Assembly: GCA_964230195.1 (NCBI GenBank)
Contig: CAXRGH010000143.1
Coordinates: 1-32,635 of the forward strand
Source of the DNA: CAXRGH01 sp964230195
Lineage (GTDB): Bacteria > Pseudomonadota > Gammaproteobacteria > Enterobacterales > Alteromonadaceae
Direction: 5' to 3'
Length of the DNA stretch: 32,635 nt
Made by a program: the position numbers and the translations under genes. How positions within the stretch are numbered: position 1 is the stretch's first letter; the number at the start of each line of letters is the position of its first letter. This document shows, in pieces, positions 1 through 8,681 of the stretch. The notes under the pieces were generated by a model that made no database searches, was not told the DNA's origin, and was given only the letters and a program-made list of their open reading frames with translations.

Positions 1-985
1 GTAGATTACCGCTCGATTCAGAGTCAATCAGCACTTTAGATGTGCTTGAGTACACTTTTTCCATTGTATCTAGGTACAGACGGTTACGTGTTACTTCTGG
101 AGCCGCTTGGTATTCAGGAAGTAGCTTTTCAAACTGAGCTACTTGACCAAGAGCTTCGTTGGTTACACGCTCGTTGTAACCTTGCGCTTCTTTCTTCAAA
201 CGCTCAGCTCGACCGGTTGCTTTAGGTAAGATCTCATTTTTATAAGCTTCGGCTTCACGAATGAAACGTTCTTCATCTTCTTGTGCTGCTATAGCGTCAT
301 CAAAAGCCGCCTTCACTTCTTCTGGCGGACGAGCGCCTTTGAAGTTAACATCAACAATTGAAACCCCGATGTTATATGGCTCTATGATACCCTCTAATTC
401 ATTCCAGACCTGTTGACGCGCTAGTTCACGACCACTGGTCAATACGTCATCCATCTTCGAATGACCAACCACGTAACGGATTGCACTATCTAGTGCCTGA
501 CGTAGGCTCTCAACAGGATCGGTAACGGCGAATGTGTATTTGAAAGGGTCCATTACACGGTACTGGATTTCCATTTCAACTCTTACCACATTTTCGTCTT
601 CGGTTAACATGAATCCAGATGCTGGCATGTAACGAATCGTCTTGATGTCTACCGGAATGGCCTCATCAATAAATGTGGGCTTCCAGCGAAGACCTGGCTC
701 CTCAATCTTTGAAAACTCACCAAATCTAAGTACGACTCCGCGCTCAGCCTCTTTAATGGTGTAAATACCGGTCAATGCCCAAATTAACAATGCTATTAAA
801 CCAATAACAGCAAAAGTTGGTCCTGATAAGCCACTGCTTTTGTTTCCAGAGCCCTTTTTCCCTGAGCCACCAAATTTACCGAGTATTGATTTGAATACTT
901 CGTCCAATTCCGGCGGACCTTGGTCTTTTCCATTTCGGTTTTTCCACGGGTCGTTGTTATTACCACCCGGCTCATTCCACGCCAT
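1..985 (-). CDS. hflK: HflK, FtsH protease modulator (partial, 3' end beyond window)
   Basis: HflK is an inner-membrane SPFH/prohibitin-family protein that forms a periplasmic complex with HflC around the FtsH protease and restrains its activity. The 328 codons visible start at ATG 985 with a glycine/asparagine-rich cytoplasmic head (MAWNEPGGNN). One membrane segment follows (about residues 55-72, FAVIGLIALLIWALTG), then the SPFH domain (EAERGVVLRFGEF, VDPVESLRQALDSAIR-like stretch) and a charged helical region rich in Glu, Ala and Arg. A good Shine-Dalgarno (GGAG, 6 nt before ATG) supports the start. The reading frame runs off the left edge. The family is usually about 380-420 residues, so the C-terminus is missing and hflC would be expected just outside. 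It follows hflX with a 32-bp gap, the usual operon order. The SPFH assignment is certain; the function is inferred from the family. Confidence 0.95.
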   Translation of the reverse strand, partial: MAWNEPGGNNNDPWKNRNGKDQGPPELDEVFKSILGKFGGSGKKGSGNKSSGLSGPTFAVIGLIALLIWALTGIYTIKEAERGVVLRFGEFSKIEEPGLRWKPTFIDEAIPVDIKTIRYMPASGFMLTEDENVVRVEMEIQYRVMDPFKYTFAVTDPVESLRQALDSAIRYVVGHSKMDDVLTSGRELARQQVWNELEGIIEPYNIGVSIVDVNFKGARPPEEVKAAFDDAIAAQEDEERFIREAEAYKNEILPKATGRAERLKKEAQGYNERVTNEALGQVAQFEKLLPEYQAAPEVTRNRLYLDTMEKVYSSTSKVLIDSESSGNL

Positions 986-1017
986 GTTATTCTCCATTGG
1001 GTTAACTGTTATGTTTG

Positions 1018-2307
1018 TTACTGTTTAATAATATACGAATCTATATGGGTATCGACATGTTTTTTCAAGCGATTCCAGTCTGCCTTTGGCATTCTAATGT
1101 CAATTAACCAATTTCCATTGGTATCATAGGTTTGCGATAAAACGCAATCTAAGTTCAGTATTGCGCCACGCAACTTTCCGTGAGCAGGGGCAATACTCAA
1201 TGTGTGTGCCACCATATCCTGAGCTAATCGCTCACTAAGCGCCTGCATCAGCAACTCAATACCAAGACCTTGTTGCGCTGAAATCCAGACACGAGTCGGC
1301 ATTCCATCGGAGTCACGATCTATATAGGGTTCAACCCCCTCAAGTCGATCAATTTTATTACAAATCATGAGTTGCGGTATCTCGCTGGCACCAATGTCAT
1401 CCAAAACCTCATTGACCTGATCAATGTTTTCTCGAAACTGTTCATCGGCGTAATCCACAACATGGAGCAGTAGGTCGGCTTCCTGTGTTTCTTGCAATGT
1501 TGCCTTGAATGCTGCGACGAGATCGTGGGGAAGGTGTCGAATAAATCCAACAGTGTCGGCAAGAATTGCAGGTCCAACTTCGGATAAATTGATTTTACGC
1601 AATGTAGGGTCAAGGGTCGCGAATAACTGGTCAGCAGCATACACTTCCGCTGACGTCATAGTATTGAATAATGTTGATTTACCCGCATTGGTATAACCCA
1701 CCAGAGAGACCGTTGGGATCTCTGCGCGAGAACGAGCCCTCCGCCCTTGTTCGCGTTGTTTAGACACCTTTTCTAACCGCTTGAGAATACTTTTTATGCG
1801 GGCTCTTAGTAATCGACGGTCGGTTTCTAATTGAGTTTCACCCGGGCCCCTCAGGCCGATCCCCCCTTTCTGGCGTTCCAAATGCGTCCAGCCTCGAATG
1901 AGACGGGTAGAAATGTGTCTAAGTTGAGCTAATTCGACTTGCAGCTTTCCCTCGTGGGTTCTGGCTCGCTGAGCAAAAATATCGAGAATGAGCCCTGTAC
2001 GATCAAGCACTCGACACTTACAAAGAGATTCAAGATTACGTTCTTGAGAAGGGGACAAACTATGATTAAAGATAACGACATTTGCGTCGCTGGCAGCGAC
2101 TGCACTTGCGATTTCTTCCGCTTTCCCGCTACCAACAAAATATTTAGTGCTCGGCGCGTGACGACTACCCGTTACAATGGACAACGTCTCCACACCCGCT
2201 GAAGACACGAGCATTTGAAGCTCGTCCAAATCCTCTTTACTATTTTCGTCCGCAAAATCAACGTGAACTAATACAGCCTGTTCACCTGCTTTATACCGGT
2301 CAAACAA
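1018..2307 (-). CDS. hflX: GTPase HflX, ribosome-splitting factor
   Basis: HflX is a cytoplasmic TRAFAC-class GTPase that binds the 50S subunit and splits stalled or heat-damaged 70S ribosomes. The 429-residue protein matches the usual length. It has an N-terminal HflX domain (residues 1-195, including RTGLILDIFAQRA and the glycine-rich GGIGLRGPGE near 148-157). The GTPase domain carries G1 GYTNAGKST (204-212), G3 DTVGF (251-255) and G4 NKID (317-320). The start codon is TTG. It is supported by GGAG 7 nt upstream and by the MFDRY-AGEQ N-terminus, which matches the family's first residues. It lies 21 bp after hfq and 32 bp before hflK in one minus-strand operon. The TTG start and the hfq-proximal location suggest modest translation; that part is inference. 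Confidence 0.97.
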   Translation of the reverse strand: MFDRYKAGEQAVLVHVDFADENSKEDLDELQMLVSSAGVETLSIVTGSRHAPSTKYFVGSGKAEEIASAVAASDANVVIFNHSLSPSQERNLESLCKCRVLDRTGLILDIFAQRARTHEGKLQVELAQLRHISTRLIRGWTHLERQKGGIGLRGPGETQLETDRRLLRARIKSILKRLEKVSKQREQGRRARSRAEIPTVSLVGYTNAGKSTLFNTMTSAEVYAADQLFATLDPTLRKINLSEVGPAILADTVGFIRHLPHDLVAAFKATLQETQEADLLLHVVDYADEQFRENIDQVNEVLDDIGASEIPQLMICNKIDRLEGVEPYIDRDSDGMPTRVWISAQQGLGIELLMQALSERLAQDMVAHTLSIAPAHGKLRGAILNLDCVLSQTYDTNGNWLIDIRMPKADWNRLKKHVDTHIDSYIIKQ

Positions 2308-2328
2308 GCACCGACTCCGTGTTCAAAA

Positions 2329-2577
2329 TTAAGCGTTATTATCTGCGTCAAGGTCTTCTTGAACCACTGTAGTAACCGCGCGTGACGGAACGACAGTAGA
2401 AATTGCGTGCTTGTATACCATCTGACTAACCGTGTTCTTTAAGAGAACAACAAACTGGTCGAAAGACTCAATTTGACCTTGTAGCTTGATACCGTTTACC
2501 AAGTATATTGCCACTGGTACTTTTTCTTTTCTCAGTGTATTTAAGAAAGGATCTTGAAGTGACTGACCTTTTGCCAT
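2329..2577 (-). CDS. hfq: RNA chaperone Hfq
   Basis: Hfq is the hexameric Sm-like RNA chaperone that pairs small RNAs with mRNAs. The 82-residue protein has the complete Sm fold: N-terminal MAKGQSLQDPFLNTLRKEK with the proximal-face residues (Gln8, Phe39-region QFVVLLKN), the Sm1 motif around residues 20-45, and the Sm2 signature YKHAISTVVPSR. The tail after the core is short and acidic (EDLDADNNA), shorter than the roughly 102-residue enterobacterial protein but ordinary for marine gammaproteobacteria. ATG is preceded by TAAGGA about 6 nt upstream. It sits between miaA (92-bp spacer with a candidate promoter) and hflX (21-bp gap). The spacer promoter suggests hfq-hflX-hflK can be transcribed separately from the upstream superoperon. 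Confidence 0.98.
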   Translation of the reverse strand: MAKGQSLQDPFLNTLRKEKVPVAIYLVNGIKLQGQIESFDQFVVLLKNTVSQMVYKHAISTVVPSRAVTTVVQEDLDADNNA

Positions 2578-2635
2578 GACGATTCCTTATTATTCTTATT
2601 TTTCAGGTTGCTAGATACATTTAATATACCACAAT

Positions 2636-2663
2636 ACTATAGCTTGAGTTCACATTGATACAA
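2636..2663 (-). promoter_or_regulatory. Candidate sigma-70 promoter for hfq
   Basis: In the 92-bp miaA-hfq spacer, reading the minus strand, a -35-like TTGTAT is followed after 16 nt by a -10-like TATAGT, about 60 nt upstream of the hfq ATG. The region is AT-rich. Matches are 4/6 or better to each hexamer, found by eye only. An internal hfq promoter is known in related superoperons, which fits, but no transcription start is shown here. Confidence 0.45.
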
Positions 2664-2669
2664 GTTTTT

Positions 2670-3590
2670 CTAGATATGATTTATTACGCGCTTGATATTG
2701 TCTTGTGCAAAGGTGTCCAGCCAAGTCACATTTTGCCAACTTCTCAACCACGTTAGTTGTCGCTTTGCCAATTGCCGGGTCGCAGCAATACCTTTATCTA
2801 CCATCTCTGAATGAGATATTTTTCCATCAAGATATTCCCACATTTGACGATAGCCAACACATCGCATGGACGGTAAATCCAAATGCAAATCCCCGCGCGA
2901 TCTGAGTTCAGAAACTTCCTTTTCAAACCCACTCGACAGCATTTGCATGAATCGTTGCTCTATTCGTTGATGAAGCACAGAACGCTCTTCAGGCGCTATC
3001 GCAAACTGACTCAGCTGATAAGGTATCGCATCCGTTTTTTGCGCCGTCAACTCAGTCATGGTTTTCCCTGTGATTAAATACACTTCAAGCGCTCGATTCA
3101 GACGCTGAGGGTCGTTTGGATGGATGCGAGTTGCTGAGGTGGGGTCAACGGCTTCAAGTTGTTGATGTATTGACGACCACCCTTTCGCATCTGCATCAGC
3201 CTGGATTTGTGCCCTGATCTCAGCATTTGCTTGAGGTAATGGCGATAGACCGTCAACAAGGCTTTTGTAATACATCATAGTACCGCCGACTAGCACAGGA
3301 ATATTGCCACGCTGGGTAATAGCTTCCATTTCGGCTAATGCATCTCGACGAAAGTCAGCAACGGAGTACGCAAGCGCAGGATCAAGAATATCAACCAAAG
3401 CATGAGGTGCTTCAGCTAATTCTTCCGGTGTCGGCTTCGCTGTGCCAATGTCCATACCTTTGTAAATCAGTGCAGAATCCACACTGATCAATTCGCACGG
3501 CAGATGCTTGCGAAGTTCGATGGCAAGGGACGTTTTTCCAGAGGCCGTGGGGCCCATAATAAAGAGTGCAGGTGGGTTTATATCACTCAT
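2670..3590 (-). CDS. miaA: tRNA dimethylallyltransferase MiaA
   Basis: MiaA transfers the dimethylallyl group from DMAPP to the N6 of A37 in tRNAs reading UNN codons, the first step towards ms2i6A. From ATG 3590 the protein is 306 residues, close to the family's roughly 310. It has the P-loop GPTASGKTS (about residues 13-21), SVDSALIYKGMDIGTAKP (DSxxxY, substrate region), GGTMMYYKSL near residue 100, and a C-terminal helical part ending in RQLAKRQLTWLR, the tRNA-binding region. I chose this start because GGAG lies 5 nt upstream and it overlaps the mutL stop as ATGA, a sign of translational coupling. A longer frame upstream runs inside mutL and has no family counterpart. Confidence 0.97.
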   Translation of the reverse strand: MSDINPPALFIMGPTASGKTSLAIELRKHLPCELISVDSALIYKGMDIGTAKPTPEELAEAPHALVDILDPALAYSVADFRRDALAEMEAITQRGNIPVLVGGTMMYYKSLVDGLSPLPQANAEIRAQIQADADAKGWSSIHQQLEAVDPTSATRIHPNDPQRLNRALEVYLITGKTMTELTAQKTDAIPYQLSQFAIAPEERSVLHQRIEQRFMQMLSSGFEKEVSELRSRGDLHLDLPSMRCVGYRQMWEYLDGKISHSEMVDKGIAATRQLAKRQLTWLRSWQNVTWLDTFAQDNIKRVINHI

Positions 3591-5332
3591 AATTGCTCCA
3601 ACCAATGAGCGAGAGGAGCCACTACTGCGTGTTGTTGCAAATATGCTCTGATTGCATCTGGGCTTTGAGATGCAAAATCCGCCCATAGTTTCTCAGCTTC
3701 AACAACCGAAAATTCATTGTTATGTTCGGCAATGAGTTTGAATAACAACAGCGTAGGCTCATCAACGCCTTCCCGCCACAGATTAACCAACTCGGAAAAC
3801 AATAGTGACCAATTTAAGTCTCTCATTGATGAACTAATTTGCCTCAAAATAAGTCGGCTTTGTACTCTGACAATCTGTAGCCCGCAACTTTCAAATGTCT
3901 TGATGAATCCTTCTGACAGTGTTTCTTCTTCAGGCGCCAGAGATACCGCAACCGGCATGAGCAGTGGCTGCATAACCGTTGGCTGTTGCATGGCAAACGT
4001 TAGCTTTCGAATCAATAGTTGAACGATAGGTAATACAAAGAATTGAACACCGTCTTGAACGAGCAGCTTTTGAGGGTTGGCGTACAAATACGGAAACACG
4101 CTGGTTGGCAGATCTGACTTCACCAATTGCTGATAGTTATTTGCTGCTCGTGGAGATACCGATTTGGAACCGAAGGAAGTCTGATATTGCGGGCTCTGGC
4201 TGGCTGACGTATTCCAGTTCTCTAGCCCCTTATCTGCGACACCATCAACCGAGGAAACCAAAGGAGCAATATAATCATGGACAGGTTCAGGCTCTTGCAG
4301 TGTTTGTACAATATCGCCAGTGGTCAATCCACTTTCCAGCTCTGTTAATGTGTCACGGATTGCGCGCTGAATGAAGTCATGGATCAATCGGCCTTGGTGA
4401 AATCTCACTTCGTGTTTGGCAGGATGAACATTAATGTCGACTTGCTCTGGCGGTAGGGTAATATACAAGATGTAGGCAACACTGGTATGGCTCACATTCA
4501 CCATCTCAAATGCTTGGCGAATCGCATGGTTTATCACACGATCCCTCATCACCCGGCCGTTAACATATACATACTGAAAATCCCGAGCATTTTGACCTTC
4601 TGAGAATGGTAATATATAACCTGAGATAGTGAAGTTTTCGTACTGCATTTCAAGGCTAACGGCGTCATTGGAAAACCCTTTGTGGCAGGCTTTACTGATG
4701 CGCTGAAGCTGCTGTTCAGTCGTACCGGCAGCATGATATTTTTTGATCAGTTTACCATTGTGTTTCAGGCTAAAGTTGATATCAAAACGACTCAGTGCAA
4801 TGCGTCGAATCACTTCCTCTATGTGCATGAACTCTGTTTTTTCACTGCGCAAAAATTTTCGTCTCGCAGGGGTGTTAAAAAACAAGTCAGAAACATCAAT
4901 AGTGGTTCCGTTAGGATGAGCGGCTGGCGTGATAATCACAGCCATATCTCGCCCCTCTGCTTTTGCCTGCCAAGCCTCTGGCTGCGCCTCAGGTTTTGAA
5001 GTTAATGTTAGGCGAGCAACAGAACTAATACTCGCTAATGCTTCACCACGAAACCCCATACTGGTGATACGCTCTAAATCATCAAGCGTACTGATCTTAC
5101 TCGTTGCATGGCGGCTCAATGCCAACGAAAGTTGATCTTTAGCGATACCCTTACCATTGTCACGAATGAGAATTTGCTTGTGGCCACCTTGACGAATATC
5201 AATGTCGATAACCGTTGAGCCCGCGTCTATGCTGTTTTCAACTAACTCTTTCACAACGGATGCTGGACGCTCTACCACTTCTCCGGCAGCAATTTGGTTG
5301 GCGAGTTGTGGGGGTAATATTTGTATGGTCAA
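3587..5332 (-). CDS. mutL: DNA mismatch repair protein MutL
   Basis: MutL is the GHKL ATPase that links MutS mismatch recognition to MutH and UvrD. The 581-residue protein begins MTIQILPPQLANQIAAGEVV and has the ATPase motifs in order: ELVENSIDAG (motif I), DNGKGI (motif II), ATSKI and GFRGEALASI (motif III), all within the first 110 residues. A transducer domain follows (VNGRVMRDR, VDINVHPAKHEVRF near 300-330), then a variable linker and a C-terminal dimerisation domain. The C-terminal part has no DQHA-x2-E-x4-E endonuclease motif, as expected where MutH makes the nick. The start codon is TTG, fixed by alignment of the first residues with the family. Upstream is amiB (25-bp gap); the 3' end overlaps miaA by 4 bp. 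UvrD, its helicase partner, is also in this window. Confidence 0.97.
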   Translation of the reverse strand: MTIQILPPQLANQIAAGEVVERPASVVKELVENSIDAGSTVIDIDIRQGGHKQILIRDNGKGIAKDQLSLALSRHATSKISTLDDLERITSMGFRGEALASISSVARLTLTSKPEAQPEAWQAKAEGRDMAVIITPAAHPNGTTIDVSDLFFNTPARRKFLRSEKTEFMHIEEVIRRIALSRFDINFSLKHNGKLIKKYHAAGTTEQQLQRISKACHKGFSNDAVSLEMQYENFTISGYILPFSEGQNARDFQYVYVNGRVMRDRVINHAIRQAFEMVNVSHTSVAYILYITLPPEQVDINVHPAKHEVRFHQGRLIHDFIQRAIRDTLTELESGLTTGDIVQTLQEPEPVHDYIAPLVSSVDGVADKGLENWNTSASQSPQYQTSFGSKSVSPRAANNYQQLVKSDLPTSVFPYLYANPQKLLVQDGVQFFVLPIVQLLIRKLTFAMQQPTVMQPLLMPVAVSLAPEEETLSEGFIKTFESCGLQIVRVQSRLILRQISSSMRDLNWSLLFSELVNLWREGVDEPTLLLFKLIAEHNNEFSVVEAEKLWADFASQSPDAIRAYLQQHAVVAPLAHWLEQL

Positions 5333-5357
5333 CGTGAATAAGCGCCTTAATAATTCA

Positions 5358-6680
5358 TTAACTGTGAGGTATTACCAATACCTGCCCTATTCTTAGGGTG
5401 TCAGAGCGCAACTTATTGCGTGTCTTGATGGCACTGACAGTCACTTTGTATCGGTGAGCTAAAACAGAAAGAGACTCGCCTCGTTTCACTGTATGTTGCT
5501 TGTTATTCTTTTTCCAATTTGCCCAAAGCGTTCCTTCTGGTGGCCTCTCAAGGAAGTGGGATTTGATACCAGCAAAAATCGCTTTCATTAATTTTTCACG
5601 GTGCGCACGGCTATTAAGATTCATCTCATCACGCTTGTTGGAGATGAAGCCTGTCTCAACTAGCAATGATGGTATTTCCGGTGCTGTTAATACAGCAAGA
5701 CTTGCGTGTTGTGGTTTTGATTTATGCAAACGAGTGACCCCCCCCATCTGCTTAAGGACTTTTTCGGACACTTGATAGCTGTCTTGCATTGACGATGTTT
5801 GGATCATCGACAAAATGGTTTTCGCCAGATTCTTATCCGTTTCAGCGCTCTTCGCGATGGAAGGGACACCACCAAGTAACTCCGACCGTTTTTCTTTTTG
5901 TTCAAGTACTCGACCCACCTCACTGTCAGAACGACGGTTGGACACTAACCACACCGAGCCACCATTTGGCTGAGGTGAGGTAAAGGCATCGGCATGGATG
6001 GATATTAGCAAATCAGCTTTATATTTGGAGGCTCGAGCTGTCCGCGTGCTCAATCGCACATAATAATCGCCGGTTCGGGTTAACTTGGCTGTCATCCCAG
6101 GCTCTTTATTAATGATGTCAGCGAGTACTTTTGACATTTTAAGGGTAACGGTTTTTTCGTAAGTGCCAGAGTAACCAATAGAGCCCGGATCTTCACCACC
6201 ATGCCCTGGATCGATAGCAATGACAATATCACGCTTGCCGTCGGCAGGCTTCTCGGTGATCACGACTGGCTTTTGAGACGCTTTGTAATCGAGGTCAATC
6301 ACCAGACGATGCTTGTAATTTCCCTGAGGTTCAAGGGTGAAATGATTGCTCTTCTCGTAATTTAAGAGCTCAAATACAATGCGAGACTTCTTGTTTTTGG
6401 CGTTGTAACTTGTTCTAAAGCTATTAATACGTGGGCTTTTTGTTAATTTGGCGTCGTTTTTCAGCGCCAGCTTCGTGTCGGCAATGTCCACTACGAGTCG
6501 GTTAGGGTTTTTCAACGTAAAGACCGAGTAGTCCGGCTTTTTCGACAAATCAAGAACGATACGTAATCGCTCGGGTGCATCATACGATCGGACATTACTG
6601 ACGGTATTGGCATGAGCAACTGCCGAACTAACCAGTAACAGCCCAATGAATGAGATAAGCGCAGTCATGCTTTTCATCAT
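5358..6680 (-). CDS. amiB: N-acetylmuramoyl-L-alanine amidase AmiB-type
   Basis: This periplasmic zinc amidase cuts the peptide stem from septal peptidoglycan during daughter-cell separation, and in related bacteria it is activated by EnvC-type LytM proteins. The 440 residues have a signal peptide (1-24, ending VAHA), an AMIN domain for septal peptidoglycan targeting (about 26-135), and an Amidase_3 catalytic domain (about 152-375) with IDPGHGGEDPG (His160, Glu163), SIHADAF (His229) and LLVETGF. A single C-terminal LysM domain follows (about 394-438: HTVKRGESL to GQVLVIP). The start ATG overlaps the tsaE stop as ATGA; a second Met follows at once. An eight-G run lies in the coding strand near codon 312 (plus-strand 5738-5745). 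The frame is intact as read. Confidence 0.96.
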   Translation of the reverse strand: MMKSMTALISFIGLLLVSSAVAHANTVSNVRSYDAPERLRIVLDLSKKPDYSVFTLKNPNRLVVDIADTKLALKNDAKLTKSPRINSFRTSYNAKNKKSRIVFELLNYEKSNHFTLEPQGNYKHRLVIDLDYKASQKPVVITEKPADGKRDIVIAIDPGHGGEDPGSIGYSGTYEKTVTLKMSKVLADIINKEPGMTAKLTRTGDYYVRLSTRTARASKYKADLLISIHADAFTSPQPNGGSVWLVSNRRSDSEVGRVLEQKEKRSELLGGVPSIAKSAETDKNLAKTILSMIQTSSMQDSYQVSEKVLKQMGGVTRLHKSKPQHASLAVLTAPEIPSLLVETGFISNKRDEMNLNSRAHREKLMKAIFAGIKSHFLERPPEGTLWANWKKNNKQHTVKRGESLSVLAHRYKVTVSAIKTRNKLRSDTLRIGQVLVIPHS

Positions 6681-7168
6681 GAACAGCTTCCTTGTAGCAA
6701 ACTGTTGAGCTTAGTTAATTCATGAGCGCCTTTGTTGGTTACTGCTTTAGCCGTTACTTGACGCCCATCAATGATAATATCAAAGTCAATCACAATGTCG
6801 GCAGAAGGTAACAAGGGGACGCCTTTTTCTGACCATTCAACTAAACAAATAGTATCATCTGAAAAGTAATCACGAATACCAATATACTCTAGCTCTTCTG
6901 GGTCAGCTAAGCGGTACAAATCGAAATGAAAGATTCGAACAGAGCCCACTTCGTATGGCTCAACAATGGTGTAAGTGGGTGACTTTACGCGCCCCTCAAA
7001 TCCCAGCGCCTGTATGAAGTGTCGACTAAAAAACGTTTTACCTGCGCCTAGATCGCCATTCAGATATATCACTACCCCTGGTTCAACAATCTCGGCAAAA
7101 CGCTCAGCGAAATACTGGCTATCGCTTTCACTTTTCGAGGTATATTGGCAGATTGTCATGACGCTCAC
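6677..7168 (-). CDS. tsaE: tRNA threonylcarbamoyladenosine biosynthesis ATPase TsaE
   Basis: TsaE is the essential small ATPase that works with TsaB and TsaD to form t6A37 in ANN-decoding tRNAs. The 163-residue product carries the P-loop GDLGAGKT (38-45), the switch-like SPTYTIVEPY (about 63-72) and FHFDLYRL (about 80-87), followed by EWSEKG, all family hallmarks. The annotated start is GTG 7168, which overlaps the nnr stop as GTGA. An alternative ATG at 7159 gives MTICQY and is equally compatible with family length (about 150-160 residues). It overlaps amiB by 4 bp at the 3' end. The nnr-tsaE-amiB order is classical in gammaproteobacteria. Confidence 0.96.
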   Translation of the reverse strand: MSVMTICQYTSKSESDSQYFAERFAEIVEPGVVIYLNGDLGAGKTFFSRHFIQALGFEGRVKSPTYTIVEPYEVGSVRIFHFDLYRLADPEELEYIGIRDYFSDDTICLVEWSEKGVPLLPSADIVIDFDIIIDGRQVTAKAVTNKGAHELTKLNSLLQGSCS

Positions 7169-8637
7169 TCAACTCGCTTATTTAATAAATACTGTAATTC
7201 TTCAATCAGATCAGATGCTAGAATACCACGTTGACCGTTTTTTTCGACCCTTAAATCCGCGGCCTTACTATGTAAAACTGTCCCCTGAAGGGACGCTGTT
7301 TCCGTATCGCCACCTTGCGCTAATAAACCTCCTATCATCCCCGAAAGAACATCTCCCATGCCCGCTGATGCCATTGCCGGTCCTCCGTGGGAGTTGACCC
7401 ACAAACAGTCGGATGCAGCTATGATGGTGCCTGGACCTTTTAATACCACACACCCACCAACCAATGACTTTAGTTGATTCACTGCCGAGTAACGATCGTT
7501 TTCGATATCTGCCACCGAACAGTTAAGCAATCGAGCCGCTTCGCCAGAGTGAGGGGTGATAATAACTGGGAATGGTAATTGAAGATCCGACCGCTGAGAC
7601 AGAAACGTCAAAGCGTCTGCATCAATCACTGCTGGCTTTTGATATTTCTCGCAAGCATGAATGACAGTATCAAAACGTGCTTTACCCCATTCATCGAGCC
7701 CGAGCCCTGGCCCCAGAACGACCGCATCAGCCCACTTAATCGCAGTTTCTAAGTGTTGATTATCCACCAGCATAACTTCTGGCTGTTTCGCTGTCAGGTA
7801 ATATTGATGAGCTGGATGGGTCGCTACTTTGACCATACCGCAGCCCATTCGGAAACCAGCAGTCGCAGTTAATTGAATCGCACCGGGCATGAATTGGTTG
7901 CCGCCCACACATAACAATTTTCCTGCATGAGTTTTATAAGTGTTTACATGACGCGATGGTAAAGGGGGAAGTTGGGTGTATTCTAGCCAAAATGCGCTTG
8001 GCGGAGTTTCTTTATACAAGTGATTACCAACACCAAGATCCGCTAGCAGTATGTCGCCGGTAAATTGTTTCGCCTGGCCAGTCACCATACCCGCTTTAAT
8101 AGCGACCATAGTCACAGTGATAGCCGCCTCAATGGCCACTGGCATTGGGCAACCCGTGTCGGCATTTAACCCAGACGGTATATCAATGGCGATCACTGGC
8201 GTTGAAATCGCATTCACATGATGAATAACAGCGAGCAAATTGGCTTTAACAGAACGATTGAGCCCAGTACCGAGTAAGCCATCAATGATAATGTCATAGC
8301 CCGCCAACTCGACATCGGTTAGTGTTGCATCAATCACTCGGCCCTGATAATGGGTTGCTGCTGTTTTCGCATCGCCGACTAATTGACTGACCAATGTAAA
8401 TGCATAGACATCAATGTGAACGCCTTGTTGTTGATAGTGTTGTGCAACAATATAGGCGTCGCCCGCGTTATTACCCCCGCCAGCAAGCACGGCAACTCGT
8501 TTCGCTTCTGGAAATTTTTGACGAGCATGAAAATAGACTTGAGTACCTGCATCCTTCATTAATTCGAACATACCGATACCTTGCTTTGAGGCAATCAGCG
8601 CCTCAAATTGGCGCACCTGTTCTGCTTGAAATAGCAT
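7165..8637 (-). CDS. nnr: Bifunctional NAD(P)HX epimerase / ADP-dependent dehydratase
   Basis: Nnr repairs hydrated NADH and NADPH. The N-terminal YjeF_N domain epimerises R- and S-NAD(P)HX, and the C-terminal carbohydrate-kinase-like domain dehydrates the S form using ADP. The N-terminal half carries AGGGNNAGDAYIVA, where the family usually reads GNNGGDG, and IDGLLGTGLNR. The C-terminal half shows VLGPGLG, IDADAL, ITPHSGEAARLL, VLKGPGTII and SAGMGDVLSG with the catalytic Asp. From ATG 8637 the protein is 490 residues. A TTG at 8682 (505 residues) or another near 8652 is also possible. I prefer the ATG because it starts just before FQAEQVR, where family members begin. It is head to head with queG, only 44 bp between start codons, and overlaps tsaE. 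Confidence 0.95.
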   Translation of the reverse strand: MLFQAEQVRQFEALIASKQGIGMFELMKDAGTQVYFHARQKFPEAKRVAVLAGGGNNAGDAYIVAQHYQQQGVHIDVYAFTLVSQLVGDAKTAATHYQGRVIDATLTDVELAGYDIIIDGLLGTGLNRSVKANLLAVIHHVNAISTPVIAIDIPSGLNADTGCPMPVAIEAAITVTMVAIKAGMVTGQAKQFTGDILLADLGVGNHLYKETPPSAFWLEYTQLPPLPSRHVNTYKTHAGKLLCVGGNQFMPGAIQLTATAGFRMGCGMVKVATHPAHQYYLTAKQPEVMLVDNQHLETAIKWADAVVLGPGLGLDEWGKARFDTVIHACEKYQKPAVIDADALTFLSQRSDLQLPFPVIITPHSGEAARLLNCSVADIENDRYSAVNQLKSLVGGCVVLKGPGTIIAASDCLWVNSHGGPAMASAGMGDVLSGMIGGLLAQGGDTETASLQGTVLHSKAADLRVEKNGQRGILASDLIEELQYLLNKRVE

Positions 8638-8681
8638 CTGTGATACACTCAAACTATCCGTTAATCTTCTCAGTGATTTCA

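Noticed and set aside
3591..3686. 32-residue N-terminal extension of MiaA
   Set aside because: It lies wholly inside the end of mutL, has no family counterpart, and a good ribosome-binding site marks the ATG at 3590.
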